From the NCBI GenBank assembly GCA_002733415.1, contig NVVR01000008.1:1-64000 (forward strand): DNA of 64,000 bases. The letters run 5' to 3'. The translations under genes were made by a program, and so were the position numbers. Each line of letters begins with the position of its first letter. Position 1 is the first letter of the stretch. A model generated the notes under the pieces. It was not told where the DNA came from. It saw only the letters and a list, made by a program, of their open reading frames with translations, and made no database searches. This DNA comes from Kordia sp. (lineage in GTDB: Bacteria; Bacteroidota; Bacteroidia; Flavobacteriales; Flavobacteriaceae). Of the stretch, positions 8,102-16,346 are shown piece by piece.

Positions 8102-9226
8102 TTATTTATTTTCAACAGTTGAAGAATCATTTTTTTCTAATGAATCAATACGCTGCACAAGTTCATCAATTAATTCCTGCTGTTTTGCTATAGCCATCTC
8201 TTGTACTTCAATTTTAGAAGTTAATCCATCTATAACAGACTGGTCTGCTGAGTTCCCTCGATCTCCTTTCTGACCACGTTCACCCTGATCACCTTGATCA
8301 CCTTTCTCTCCGCGACCTCCTTTTTCACCATTTACTCCACCAGAACCATCTCTTCCATCATCTCCATCTTTGCCGTCAGCTCCGTCCTTTCCATCTGCAC
8401 CGTCAGCTCCATCACGTCCATTAGATCCGTCTGCTCCATCTCGGCCATCTTTTCCACGTTCTCCTCTATCACCTTCATCACCTTTTCTTCCTTGTTTCCC
8501 TTGCTTTCCGTCTTTTCCTTGCTTCCCTTCCTTTCCACGTTCACCTCTATCACCTTCTTTTCCTTTTTTCCCTTGCTTTCCTTCTTTACCATCATCGCCT
8601 TTATCTCCCTTTTTCCCTTCCTTTCCACGTTCCCCTCTGTCACCTTCATTTCCTTTTTTTCCTTGCTTCCCGTCTTTTCCATCATCGCCTTTATCTCCCT
8701 TTTTTCCTTCTTTTCCTCGCTCACCTTTATCACCTTCATTTCCTTGGTTTCCTACTTTACCGTCATCTCCTTTATCTCCCTGATTTCCTTCCTTTCCACG
8801 TTCTCCTTCACTCCCTTTTTCCCCAAGCTTTCCTTCTTCACCATCATCTCCTTTATCTCCCTGCTTTCCTTCTTCACCTTTCTCTCCTCTTTCTCCTTCT
8901 TTTCCATCACGGCCATCTGTACCTTTTTCACCAGTATCACCTTGATTTCCTTTCCCTCCAGAGTTAGACGATTGCCAACCATTGTTTGTAAATACTTGTA
9001 AGTTATTATCAGTTGTATTATATAATGTAGCACCAATTAAAGGTTCACCTAAAGCATCCCTTTCTGAGGTTGATAATCTTGGAAATACAAAAGTTCCAGA
9101 ATCAGTTTCTATTTCTAATACAGACGTTTTGTGAATTGATTCTAAATTTTTTCCGATTTTTAATTGTGCTTGAGAATTTAATGCGCACAACAGCATCATA
9201 ACAAATAAGTAGTTGTTAAATTTCAT
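8102..9226 (-). CDS. Collagen-like surface protein with uninterrupted Gly-X-Y repeats
   Basis: A 374-residue exported protein. It has a signal peptide (1-20, ending SQAQ), then a flavobacterial head motif (about 31-88, with FVFPRLSTSERDAL and LYNTT.NLQVF..NGW), then 79 consecutive Gly-X-Y triplets (residues 90-326), then a short C-terminal coiled coil (about 330-365) that could drive trimerisation. The triplets contain no proline and are very rich in Lys, Asp, Glu, Arg, Gln and Asn. KGD and KGE steps, which give the axial salt bridges known to stabilise collagen helices, are frequent. It is the first gene of an operon with the OmpA-family gene. Length may vary by repeat slippage. The role, perhaps adhesion or a surface stalk, is inferred. 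Confidence 0.85.
   Translation of the reverse strand: MKFNNYLFVMMLLCALNSQAQLKIGKNLESIHKTSVLEIETDSGTFVFPRLSTSERDALGEPLIGATLYNTTDNNLQVFTNNGWQSSNSGGKGNQGDTGEKGTDGRDGKEGERGEKGEEGKQGDKGDDGEEGKLGEKGSEGERGKEGNQGDKGDDGKVGNQGNEGDKGERGKEGKKGDKGDDGKDGKQGKKGNEGDRGERGKEGKKGDKGDDGKEGKQGKKGKEGDRGERGKEGKQGKDGKQGKQGRKGDEGDRGERGKDGRDGADGSNGRDGADGADGKDGADGKDGDDGRDGSGGVNGEKGGRGEKGDQGDQGERGQKGDRGNSADQSVIDGLTSKIEVQEMAIAKQQELIDELVQRIDSLEKNDSSTVENK
8465..8806 (-). repeat. Tandem 81-90 bp repeats inside the collagen-like gene
   Basis: Residues 141-254 of the collagen-like protein consist of four units, each opening GERGKE, of 9, 10, 10 and 9 triplets, and a fifth partial unit starts with GERGKD. The two central 30-residue units differ at only two positions (GKD versus GKE, and GNE versus GKE). 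This is a recent internal duplication in a region able to expand or contract. Confidence 0.8.
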
Positions 9227-9453
9227 ATTAAGTTTTATTTGAGGTTTAAACTTTAATTTGATGGAAAATAAATATCTCCAACATCGTAAATCTAGAAAAA
9301 AATTAAATAATTATTCTATCTGTTTTCATTAATTTTTTACGTATTTAACAATAATTCAGAGGAAACACCGTTGATTGTCTCATAAAAACTTAATATCACT
9401 TACGTATATAACTAACAATCAATTAATTTGATTCTCTGTTTATAAGTATAAAA

Positions 9454-9461
9454 TATTTTTG
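9454..9461 (+). promoter_or_regulatory. Probable promoter of rlmF
   Basis: TATTTTTG matches the -7 consensus TAnnTTTG. A TTTG at 9427-9430 lies 23 bases upstream, slightly further than usual for a -33 element. Transcription would begin near 9466, giving a leader of about 50 bases to the preferred start at 9518. Confidence 0.45.
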
Positions 9462-9517
9462 TCCAATAATTATTAATAATTCCCTAAAGGATGATTATTT
9501 TTACTTTTAAAAAAAAA

Positions 9518-10372
9518 ATGCATCCAAAAAACATTCATAACATTCCTTATAATTTTAAAGAATTAGCGGCTTCAAACCCTAAATTAATTCCTTTTGTAAC
9601 TATAAGCGCTCAGAAAGTAATAACTATCGATTTTGCAAATAATGAAGCAGTATTACAATTAAACAGAGCTATATTAATAAACCAATATGGATTATCCGAT
9701 TGGAGTATACCAAATGGCTATTTATGCCCTCCTATTCCTGGAAGAGCTGATTACATACATCATATTGCTGATTTTTTAAAAGATAATAGCGTAAAATCTA
9801 AAGTAAAAGGACTTGACATTGGTGTTGGTGCAAATTGTATCTATCCTATCCTAGGAAGCAGAATTTATAATTGGAAAATGGTTGGGGCTGATATAAACGA
9901 AATTGCAATAACATCTGCTACTAAAAATATTGAGCTTACTCCTGATTTAAAAGAACACATTGAAATTAGGCATCAAACAGATAATTCCAATATATTTAAA
10001 GGGATCATTAAAGAAGGGGAACACTACCAATTTAGTATGTGTAACCCTCCTTTTCACACCTCTGAAAAAGAAGCGAACAAAGGAACACAACGGAAACTAC
10101 TAAATTTAGGACTAGCAACTAATTCTAAATTGAACTTTGGAGGGCAAGCCAATGAATTATGGTGTAATGGTGGTGAAGCATTGTTTATTAAAAGAATGAT
10201 AAAGCAGAGTGTTGACTTCAAAAGTCAAGTAACCTGGTTTACTTGTTTAGTCTCTAAAAAAGATAATCTACGTAAAATATACAAACAATTGGACAAACTA
10301 AAAACTACTCATAAAACCATTGTTATGACCCAAGGAAATAAGCAAAGTAGATTTGTCGCTTGGAAGTTTTAA
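9518..10372 (+). CDS. rlmF: 23S rRNA (adenine1618-N6)-methyltransferase
   Basis: A SAM-dependent enzyme that methylates N6 of A1618 in 23S rRNA. With the start at 9518 it has 284 residues and begins MHPKNIHN, which matches the conserved HPRN/HPKN opening of RlmF. An in-frame ATG at 9491 would add nine residues (MIIFTFKKK) outside the family pattern. Diagnostic features are GYLCPPIPGRADYIHH, the SAM-binding stretch LDIGVGANCIYPI and the catalytic NPPF motif. It is a single gene between its own promoter and terminator. Confidence 0.93.
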   Translation: MHPKNIHNIPYNFKELAASNPKLIPFVTISAQKVITIDFANNEAVLQLNRAILINQYGLSDWSIPNGYLCPPIPGRADYIHHIADFLKDNSVKSKVKGLDIGVGANCIYPILGSRIYNWKMVGADINEIAITSATKNIELTPDLKEHIEIRHQTDNSNIFKGIIKEGEHYQFSMCNPPFHTSEKEANKGTQRKLLNLGLATNSKLNFGGQANELWCNGGEALFIKRMIKQSVDFKSQVTWFTCLVSKKDNLRKIYKQLDKLKTTHKTIVMTQGNKQSRFVAWKF

Positions 10373-10382
10373 CTCGCCAGCG

Positions 10383-10410
10383 AACTATAAATATTTAAGT
10401 ATAGTTTTTT
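10383..10410 (+). terminator. Terminator of rlmF
   Basis: AACTATA (10383-10389) pairs with TATAGTT (10400-10406) and runs into a T-run to 10410. It starts 11 bases after the rlmF stop codon. Confidence 0.6.
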
Positions 10411-10451
10411 AACCAAAAACTGCGGTGTAAGTATACTAGGTATGAAGTAAA

Positions 10452-10518
10452 ATACCCTTATCCGTTTGAAGGGTATCCAGATATCAGAACTCGAGGAAAT
10501 TAAACCCACTGGCGGGAT
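10452..10518 (+). promoter_or_regulatory. Structured leader before the TetM-like gene
   Basis: A hairpin with perfect 8-bp arms (ATACCCTT at 10452-10459, AAGGGTAT at 10469-10476) is followed by the 20-base element ATTAAACCCACTGGCGGGAT (10499-10518), which ends 10 bases before the ATG at 10529. An 18/20 match of the same element lies at 27165-27184, 12 bases before the yggS start. It may be a leader that controls translation or an intergenic repeat. Confidence 0.35.
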
Positions 10519-10528
10519 TATATATAGA

Positions 10529-12511
10529 ATGAAAAAACCGACTATAAATATTGGAATTTTAGCTCACGTAGATGCTGGCAAAACAACACTTACAGAGCAC
10601 TTTTTATACAACTCCGGTGTTATAAAAACTCTTGGTAGTGTAGATAAAGGTTCTGCAAGCACAGATAATTTGGATTTAGAAAAAGAACGTGGTATTTCCA
10701 TAAAAGCAGCTACTACATCTTTTGAATGGAAAGACACCAAAATCAATTTAATTGACACTCCTGGTCACGTTGATTTCTCTAGTGAAGTAGAACGTGCATT
10801 ATGCGTAGTTGATGCTGTTATATTAGTAGTTTCAGCGGTTGAAGGTGTACAAGCTCATACGTTGAATATTTGGGATTCTTTAAAAGAGTTGCAAATTCCG
10901 ACAATCATATTTATTAATAAAATTGACCGTCAAGGTGCAGATACAGAAACCACAATAGCACAATTAGAGCACGATTTAAAAGCGAAACCTGTAGTAATTT
11001 ATGCATCTGAAAATGATGGATTAACAAATGCTGCAATCACACCCGTTTTTAATACCACAACTGATGCTGTAATTAAAGAGAAAACAATAGAACATCTTTT
11101 AGATTGTGAAGAACATTTATTGGAACGATTTTTAAATTCTGAATCAATTACTGATGATGAATATTTAAAAAGCGTTCGTAAACTCACTATTGACAATAAA
11201 ATCACTCCTGTTTATACCGGAATTGCTAAAAACAACATTGGAGTAACCGAATTATTGGATGGAATAATTGACTATTTCCCTACTTCTAAAACAACTACCA
11301 TAAAAGAACTCTCAGCATATATTTTCAAGCTAGAACATCATAAAGTTTTTGGAACAATGGCGCATGTAAAAGTATTTTCTGGAGAATTATCTTCTAAATC
11401 TACAATTTACAATCATACACAACAATTAGAAACAAAAATAAATCAAACTAAACAATTACATAACACTAAATATATTGATAATGTAATTTTAACGGCTGGT
11501 GACATAGGCGTTATTACTGGTGTTTTAGGCACCAAATCTGGTGATATACTAGGGGATTCTGAAGGGATACCTAAATTACCTCAGCTACATATTCCTGTAC
11601 TAACTATTCAGGTAATTCCAGATAACAATGCTGATTATAATGCGTTAGCAGGAGCACTTCAGCAATTAGATAAAGAAGACCCTTCTTTGAACTTCAAATG
11701 GTTTAAGGCTGAAAAAGAGCTACAACTATTGCTAATGGGGCAAATGCAAATTGAAATATTAGAACATGTTTTAGCAGTACGTTTTTCAATAAAAGCAAGT
11801 TTTACAGATCCTCAGGTAGTTTACAAAGAAACCATCAATATGAAAGCAGAAGGATACATCAGGTACTGGATGCCTAAACCTTGTTGGGCTATTATGACTT
11901 TTTTAATTGAACCAGCCCCGTTAAATTCTGGAGTTTGCTACAGTTCCATCGTTTCACAAAATGATGTACATATTAAATATCAGAATGAAATTGAGCGCAC
12001 CATTCCAAAAGCTTTAGCCCAAGGGATTTTAGGCTGGGAAGTTACCGATGTAAAAATCACTTTAATAAAAGGAGAAGATCATAATGTACATTCCAGACCT
12101 GGAGATTTTAATTTAGCGACTCCTATGGGAATCATGCAAGGATTAAAAACCGGAGGAACACATTTATTAGAGCCTATACTAAGTTTTGAAATAAAAGCGA
12201 ACGAAGCCTTATTAGGAAAAATAGCCTCTGAACTAAGTACTCGTAGAGCTACTTTCGATACACCACAATTTATTAATGACACCTTTAGCTTAAAAGGAAC
12301 TATTCCTGTAGCTACCTCATTAGATTTTAGTATTAAACTAAATGCAATTACAAGTGGTAAACTGCGCCTTCGATTACAATTTAATGGGTATGACACTTGT
12401 CCTAAAGACGAAGGTACTATTCGTGAATATAAAGGCGTAAATCCGCTAGACGAAGCGCAATGGATATTACACAGGCGTGGCGCTTATAAAGCTGATGAAA
12501 GAGTGATTTAG
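10529..12511 (+). CDS. TetM-family translational GTPase (ribosomal-protection-like)
   Basis: A 660-residue GTPase of the TetM/TetO/TetQ branch of the EF-G superfamily. It begins MKKPTINIGILAHVDAGKTT, with G1 AHVDAGKT, G3 DTPGH and G4 NKID, and the length (about 640-660) fits ribosomal protection proteins. The later domains align with TetM through LLEPILSFEI and the P-DF segment. The domain IV loop that displaces tetracycline in TetM (YYSPVS) reads DHNVHS here, so the key Tyr, Ser and Pro are absent. Tetracycline resistance is therefore doubtful, and a housekeeping or stress role on the ribosome is possible. A TTG at 10466 would add 21 residues that overlap the leader repeat, so the ATG at 10529 is preferred. 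Confidence 0.8.
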   Translation: MKKPTINIGILAHVDAGKTTLTEHFLYNSGVIKTLGSVDKGSASTDNLDLEKERGISIKAATTSFEWKDTKINLIDTPGHVDFSSEVERALCVVDAVILVVSAVEGVQAHTLNIWDSLKELQIPTIIFINKIDRQGADTETTIAQLEHDLKAKPVVIYASENDGLTNAAITPVFNTTTDAVIKEKTIEHLLDCEEHLLERFLNSESITDDEYLKSVRKLTIDNKITPVYTGIAKNNIGVTELLDGIIDYFPTSKTTTIKELSAYIFKLEHHKVFGTMAHVKVFSGELSSKSTIYNHTQQLETKINQTKQLHNTKYIDNVILTAGDIGVITGVLGTKSGDILGDSEGIPKLPQLHIPVLTIQVIPDNNADYNALAGALQQLDKEDPSLNFKWFKAEKELQLLLMGQMQIEILEHVLAVRFSIKASFTDPQVVYKETINMKAEGYIRYWMPKPCWAIMTFLIEPAPLNSGVCYSSIVSQNDVHIKYQNEIERTIPKALAQGILGWEVTDVKITLIKGEDHNVHSRPGDFNLATPMGIMQGLKTGGTHLLEPILSFEIKANEALLGKIASELSTRRATFDTPQFINDTFSLKGTIPVATSLDFSIKLNAITSGKLRLRLQFNGYDTCPKDEGTIREYKGVNPLDEAQWILHRRGAYKADERVI

Positions 12512-12527
12512 CTGTATTCAGTATTCA

Positions 12528-12554
12528 AAAAAAATGAACTTCGCTCATTTTTTT
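12528..12554. terminator. Bidirectional terminator
   Basis: AAAAAAATGA (12528-12537) pairs with TCATTTTTTT (12545-12554) across a 7-base loop. It lies in the 66-base gap between two convergent genes, the TetM-like gene and the helicase gene. Confidence 0.7.
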
Positions 12555-12577
12555 AAAAATTCTAAACTAGTAATATG

Positions 12578-14128
12578 TTACTCTGCTGGCCTACCGTGAA
12601 TTTCTTCAAACATTCTATCGAAGTTCTCTCTTAAAAAAGCACGTAATTTTTTACGGTAATCATCTTTTAACCAATCCACAAAATTGTATGTACTTCTACT
12701 AATACATTTCGTATAACGGTCAATTCTATAATCAATATCTTCTCCTAACAATTTCATCAAATCCAGTGAATCATATACATCTTCACTGTTTTCAATACAA
12801 ATTTTAGCATGTTGCTCAATAGATCGTTCTAAAACAACTTTCGAAGACTCCCCTTTCTTTACAGAAATAGTATACGTTTTTTTAACATCGAAAGAAACCT
12901 TTTGAGAGTTCGAAAATTCTTTGCGAATATCTTCTGGCATTTCATATTTGAAAGTACTTTCTAAATCTTCGTCATTTAATAAATTCTCTAGGAAGAAATT
13001 AGGAGATTTAAATATTTTTTGCCAATCCAAATCTGCTCCCCAAGGTCCAAAACGATGCAAGTTATTCCCTAAATCAATAATAGAAAACTTCGATTTCCCT
13101 TTAATAATACGAGATCCCCTACCAATCATTTGGTAGTACAATGTCAATGATTTAGTTGCTCTATTTAAGACAATGGTATCTACTGTAGGTTCATCAAAAC
13201 CAGTTGTTAAAATACTTACGGAAGTTAATATCGCATTTGGAGTTTCCTTAAACCATTTTAATATGGCAGCACGTTCTTTTTTAGAATTAGTGTTATCTAA
13301 ATGCGCTACAGAATACCCAGCTGCTTTAAACGTATCATATACATGTAATGACGTATTAATACCGTTATTGAATATTAATGTTTTCTTTCCTTTAGAATGT
13401 GTTTCATAAGCGTATAACAACTTACTTAACATATCCTGGTTGGTATATAAATCTTCAGAAGATTTTACAGTATAATCACCATTTGCACCAACAATCAATG
13501 AGGTTAACCCTACATTATAACTATATGTTTCTGCACGTGATAAAAATTCATTCTCTATAAGTGACTCTATTGTTTCACCAACAATTAACTCTTGGTAATT
13601 ATCACTCATTGGAAGTTTTATATTAGAACTCAACGGTGTTGCCGTAACTCCTAATACAAATGCCTTATCAAAAAACTTAAATAATTTAGTAAATGAATTG
13701 TAGTGTGCCTCATCAATAATAACCAATCCAATATCCGAAATATCTAATTTACCATCATTTAACCGGTTGTTCAATGTTTCTACCATTGCCACAAAACATG
13801 AATAATCTTTCTGATCAGATAAATCTGCTTTACTATCAATAACTTTATTCTTAACAGCAAAACCAGTAAGCATTTTTGAGGTCTGTCTACACAACTCAAT
13901 ACGGTGTGTCATAACCAATACTTTCTTCTTATGATGTTTTAAAAACTGACGTACAATTTCAGAGAAAATAACAGTTTTCCCTCCACCTGTTGGCAGCTGA
14001 TATAACAAATGGTAATCTTCGGCAGATTCTTCAAAACTTTTAAAAATTTTGTTGATAGCTCCTTTCTGATAACTATAAAGTTCTTTCCCTGCTTTACTTT
14101 CCTCTAACTCTGAAGTTGTCCCTGACAT
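12578..14128 (-). CDS. DEAH-box superfamily 2 helicase (RadD/SSL2-like)
   Basis: A 516-residue SF2 ATPase. It has motif I LPTGGGKTV (about 46-54), motif II DEAH, motif III TATP, and helicase C-terminal motifs including TTGFDEP and QMIGRGSR. This is the two-RecA-domain core of SSL2/RadD/type III restriction-like helicases, with a C-terminal extension of about 130 residues of unknown fold. RadD-type proteins act in DNA repair and recombination, but I cannot assign this one to a specific pathway. No restriction or defence partner is adjacent. It has its own -7 box (14151-14158). Confidence 0.82.
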   Translation of the reverse strand: MSGTTSELEESKAGKELYSYQKGAINKIFKSFEESAEDYHLLYQLPTGGGKTVIFSEIVRQFLKHHKKKVLVMTHRIELCRQTSKMLTGFAVKNKVIDSKADLSDQKDYSCFVAMVETLNNRLNDGKLDISDIGLVIIDEAHYNSFTKLFKFFDKAFVLGVTATPLSSNIKLPMSDNYQELIVGETIESLIENEFLSRAETYSYNVGLTSLIVGANGDYTVKSSEDLYTNQDMLSKLLYAYETHSKGKKTLIFNNGINTSLHVYDTFKAAGYSVAHLDNTNSKKERAAILKWFKETPNAILTSVSILTTGFDEPTVDTIVLNRATKSLTLYYQMIGRGSRIIKGKSKFSIIDLGNNLHRFGPWGADLDWQKIFKSPNFFLENLLNDEDLESTFKYEMPEDIRKEFSNSQKVSFDVKKTYTISVKKGESSKVVLERSIEQHAKICIENSEDVYDSLDLMKLLGEDIDYRIDRYTKCISRSTYNFVDWLKDDYRKKLRAFLRENFDRMFEEIHGRPAE

Positions 14129-14150
14129 ATATTTGTAAAATTGTAGGCTA

Positions 14151-14158
14151 CAAAAATA
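14151..14158 (-). promoter_or_regulatory. Probable -7 box of the helicase gene
   Basis: The minus strand reads TATTTTTG, a full TAnnTTTG match, 22 bases upstream of the ATG at 14128. Confidence 0.45.
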
Positions 14159-14188
14159 CGTCGATTTTAGAGTGATTCACAAATAAAT

Positions 14189-15292
14189 TTAATATTTTAT
14201 TAGCTTTTTCATCGTATTCATTTTATTACAGGTTTCTACGTATTCTTTTTCTGCATCGGAACTGGCTGTAACTCCACCTCCTACATAAATATTCACGTTG
14301 CTTTTATGTAATTCCATACAACGCAAGTTTACATACAAATTTGACGATTCTGTAATAAATCTATAAGCACTATTTTCTGTATTACGCCTGTTATTTTTTC
14401 TTTTTGATTTAAAATTTAATTCTCCCAAAAATCCCGTATAAAAACGTCGAACATAGCCTTCATTATCAAGAATAAAGTTTTTGGCCTTCGTTTTTGGGTA
14501 CCCACAAACTGCAGGTGTTGGATGTAATAAATCTATTAATTTTTTCAAATCGGAAGCATCCGAAGCACCCTTAATTCTTCCTGTAAAATCAGAACGAATA
14601 TGAGCCAAATGCCCCGCCTTTATGGTATACGGATCGCCAACTATAAAGTTAAATCCCTTTGCAGATAAATTTTCAGCAATATAATCCGTTACTATCTGTT
14701 GTTCTTCTTGTTCTTTAAGCTCCCAAGTTACATCCTTAGTATACAATTGAGTACCAGCCAAAGACATTGTTTTAAACTGATTATTACGTGTTTGTAATAA
14801 CACTTCTGGTGTAGCTCCTATCCAACAACCTACTTCCGGATGGTACCACAAATACACAAATGCATTTGAATACTCCATCAAGGCATTTTTAAATAAGTCA
14901 ATTGGAGTGTTGTTTTCTATTGAACACGTTACTTTTCGTGACAATACAACTTTATTCAAATCGGTATTTTTTATTACTTCTATTCCTTTTTTAACCAGTT
15001 GAATATGCTGTTTTTTATCTTCTGAATTATATACAATATTTACAGCCCCCCCTTTTTTTTCACTTTCATTAAAAAGTGTTTCAATACAGTTTTCAAAAGG
15101 GATTAAAATAGTCCGTTGCCCAGTATTAAAAGGAGCAAAAACAAATCCCCTTTCCGAATAATCGGTAACGGTATGCACAACAGTATCCGATTGTAAAACA
15201 CCTTTTACCAATACTTCATTTGGTTTTCTGTACGCTACAAAAGGTAGCTTTTCTGTAAATTGATGTGACAGTGTTTTAAAGAAAGGATCCAT
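14189..15292 (-). CDS. menF: Isochorismate synthase
   Basis: A 367-residue chorismate-binding enzyme that converts chorismate to isochorismate, the first committed step of menaquinone (or siderophore) synthesis. Family landmarks are KVVLSRKV, GATPEVLL, SLAGTQ, HPTPAVCGYP and FYTGFLGE. It starts four bases after a hotdog thioesterase of the MenI/YdiI type, which supports a menaquinone role rather than a siderophore one. The N-terminus is short, as in EntC/MenF proteins of Bacteroidota. No other men genes are in the window. Confidence 0.9.
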   Translation of the reverse strand: MDPFFKTLSHQFTEKLPFVAYRKPNEVLVKGVLQSDTVVHTVTDYSERGFVFAPFNTGQRTILIPFENCIETLFNESEKKGGAVNIVYNSEDKKQHIQLVKKGIEVIKNTDLNKVVLSRKVTCSIENNTPIDLFKNALMEYSNAFVYLWYHPEVGCWIGATPEVLLQTRNNQFKTMSLAGTQLYTKDVTWELKEQEEQQIVTDYIAENLSAKGFNFIVGDPYTIKAGHLAHIRSDFTGRIKGASDASDLKKLIDLLHPTPAVCGYPKTKAKNFILDNEGYVRRFYTGFLGELNFKSKRKNNRRNTENSAYRFITESSNLYVNLRCMELHKSNVNIYVGGGVTASSDAEKEYVETCNKMNTMKKLIKY

Positions 15293-15296
15293 ATTT

Positions 15297-15716
15297 TTAC
15301 TTAGGTAACACGATATTAGTCATTTTACATAACGAAATTAAATTGTCGTCTTCATCAACTATTCTAATTTCCCATAAATGTGTTGTACGTCCTTTATGAA
15401 TAATACGAGCGGTAGCAAAAACCTCCCCTTCTCTTTTACTTTTTAAATGATTAGCAGAAATCTCCAATCCTTTAACTATAAATTTTTCGGTATCAATAAA
15501 AATATGAGAAGCAGCACTACCAACACTTTCAGCAAGCGCTACCGAGGCACCTCCATGTAAAATCCCCATTGGTTGATGAACACTTGGGTTTACAGGCATT
15601 TTTGCAGTAAGAAAATCTTCTCCTGCATCTACATATTCAATCTTCAAGGTTTCCATTAAGGTGTTTTTAGAAAATTTATTACATATTTCTAAAATAGCTT
15701 CTTTATCAAATTGCAT
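15297..15716 (-). CDS. menI: Hotdog thioesterase, probable DHNA-CoA hydrolase
   Basis: A 139-residue PaaI/YdiI-type thioesterase starting MQFDKEAI at 15716. An upstream extension to 15848 would overlap the divergent acetyltransferase gene and does not look like family sequence. The HGGASVALAESVGS segment and KGLEISANHLKSKREG closely match E. coli YdiI (MenI), which removes CoA from 1,4-dihydroxy-2-naphthoyl-CoA in menaquinone synthesis. The catalytic Glu is in the LAES helix. It is the first gene of an operon with menF, which supports this role. The symbol is given by analogy. Confidence 0.78.
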   Translation of the reverse strand: MQFDKEAILEICNKFSKNTLMETLKIEYVDAGEDFLTAKMPVNPSVHQPMGILHGGASVALAESVGSAASHIFIDTEKFIVKGLEISANHLKSKREGEVFATARIIHKGRTTHLWEIRIVDEDDNLISLCKMTNIVLPK

Positions 15717-15762
15717 TGTTCTATTTTTATATCGTAAAAATACTAAATCAACTTTTATTTTA

Positions 15763-16344
15763 ATGAGTAATAACCAATCAATTCTAGAAAACAATACTGT
15801 TAAATTAATTCCTTTACAAAAGAATGATGCTCTTTTACTTGAAAACATAGCTTTTGAAAAAGATTTGGTTTATTATTCTCCTACTGATATCTCAACAACA
15901 GGCACTCTTAAAAATTATATTAAACAAGCATTAATCAATAGAGAAAAAGGAGGTGAATTACCTTTTATAATTTTTGATAAAATAAACCAACAATATGTTG
16001 GAAGTACACGATTTGGATTTATTAATACTAAAAACAAAACGATACATATTGGTTGGACATGGATTGGTAAAGCGTTTCAAGGCACTGGATTAAATACACA
16101 TATAAAGTTTTTAATGTTGCAATATGCCTTTGAAACACTTGTTTTTGAAAAAGTTGAGTTTAGAATTGATGAACGAAACATACGCTCCAGAAAAGCTGTT
16201 GAGAAAATCGGAGGAACTTTAGAAGGTATTTTACGTAAGGATACACTGATGCAGGATGGGTTTAGAAGAAGTACTTGTTGTTATGGTATTTTAAAAGACG
16301 AATGGCCAAAAATTAAAGAAACCATATTTAAAGATTTTACATAA
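15763..16344 (+). CDS. GNAT N-acetyltransferase (RimJ/RimL type)
   Basis: A 193-residue protein starting MSNNQSIL at 15763, 46 bases from the divergent thioesterase gene. It has the RimJ/RimL-like GNAT fold: an N-terminal IKLIPLQKND-type strand pattern (here VKLIPLQKND), GSTRFGFIN and GWTWIGKAFQGTGLN in the acetyl-CoA-binding part, and VEFRIDERNIRSRKAVEKIGG near the end. Members acetylate ribosomal-protein N-termini, antibiotics or small amines; the substrate here is unknown. The next gene follows after two bases. Confidence 0.82.
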   Translation: MSNNQSILENNTVKLIPLQKNDALLLENIAFEKDLVYYSPTDISTTGTLKNYIKQALINREKGGELPFIIFDKINQQYVGSTRFGFINTKNKTIHIGWTWIGKAFQGTGLNTHIKFLMLQYAFETLVFEKVEFRIDERNIRSRKAVEKIGGTLEGILRKDTLMQDGFRRSTCCYGILKDEWPKIKETIFKDFT

Positions 16345-16346
16345 TT

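Noticed and set aside
8465-8806. Regularly spaced repeats that could suggest a CRISPR array
   Set aside because: The repeats are contiguous, in frame and encode Gly-X-Y triplets. There are no unique spacers and no cas genes.
8294-9001. Long plus-strand reading frames rich in Ser/Phe or Pro/Ser opposite the collagen-like gene
   Set aside because: They are complements of the Gly-X-Y repeats. The minus-strand frame has a signal peptide, a head domain and a coiled coil, while the plus-strand frames have no recognisable start or domain.
10466-10528. Upstream TTG start for the TetM-like protein
   Set aside because: The added 21 residues overlap the hairpin and the 20-base repeat. The family begins at the MKKPTINIG position.
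10529-12511. Calling the GTPase a tetracycline-resistance determinant
   Set aside because: The domain IV loop residues required for drug displacement in TetM are not conserved, and no mobile element flanks the gene.
15717-15848. N-terminal extension of the thioesterase
   Set aside because: The extra 44 residues are hydrophobic and unlike the family, and they overlap the divergent acetyltransferase gene. The ATG at 15716 fits YdiI-type starts.
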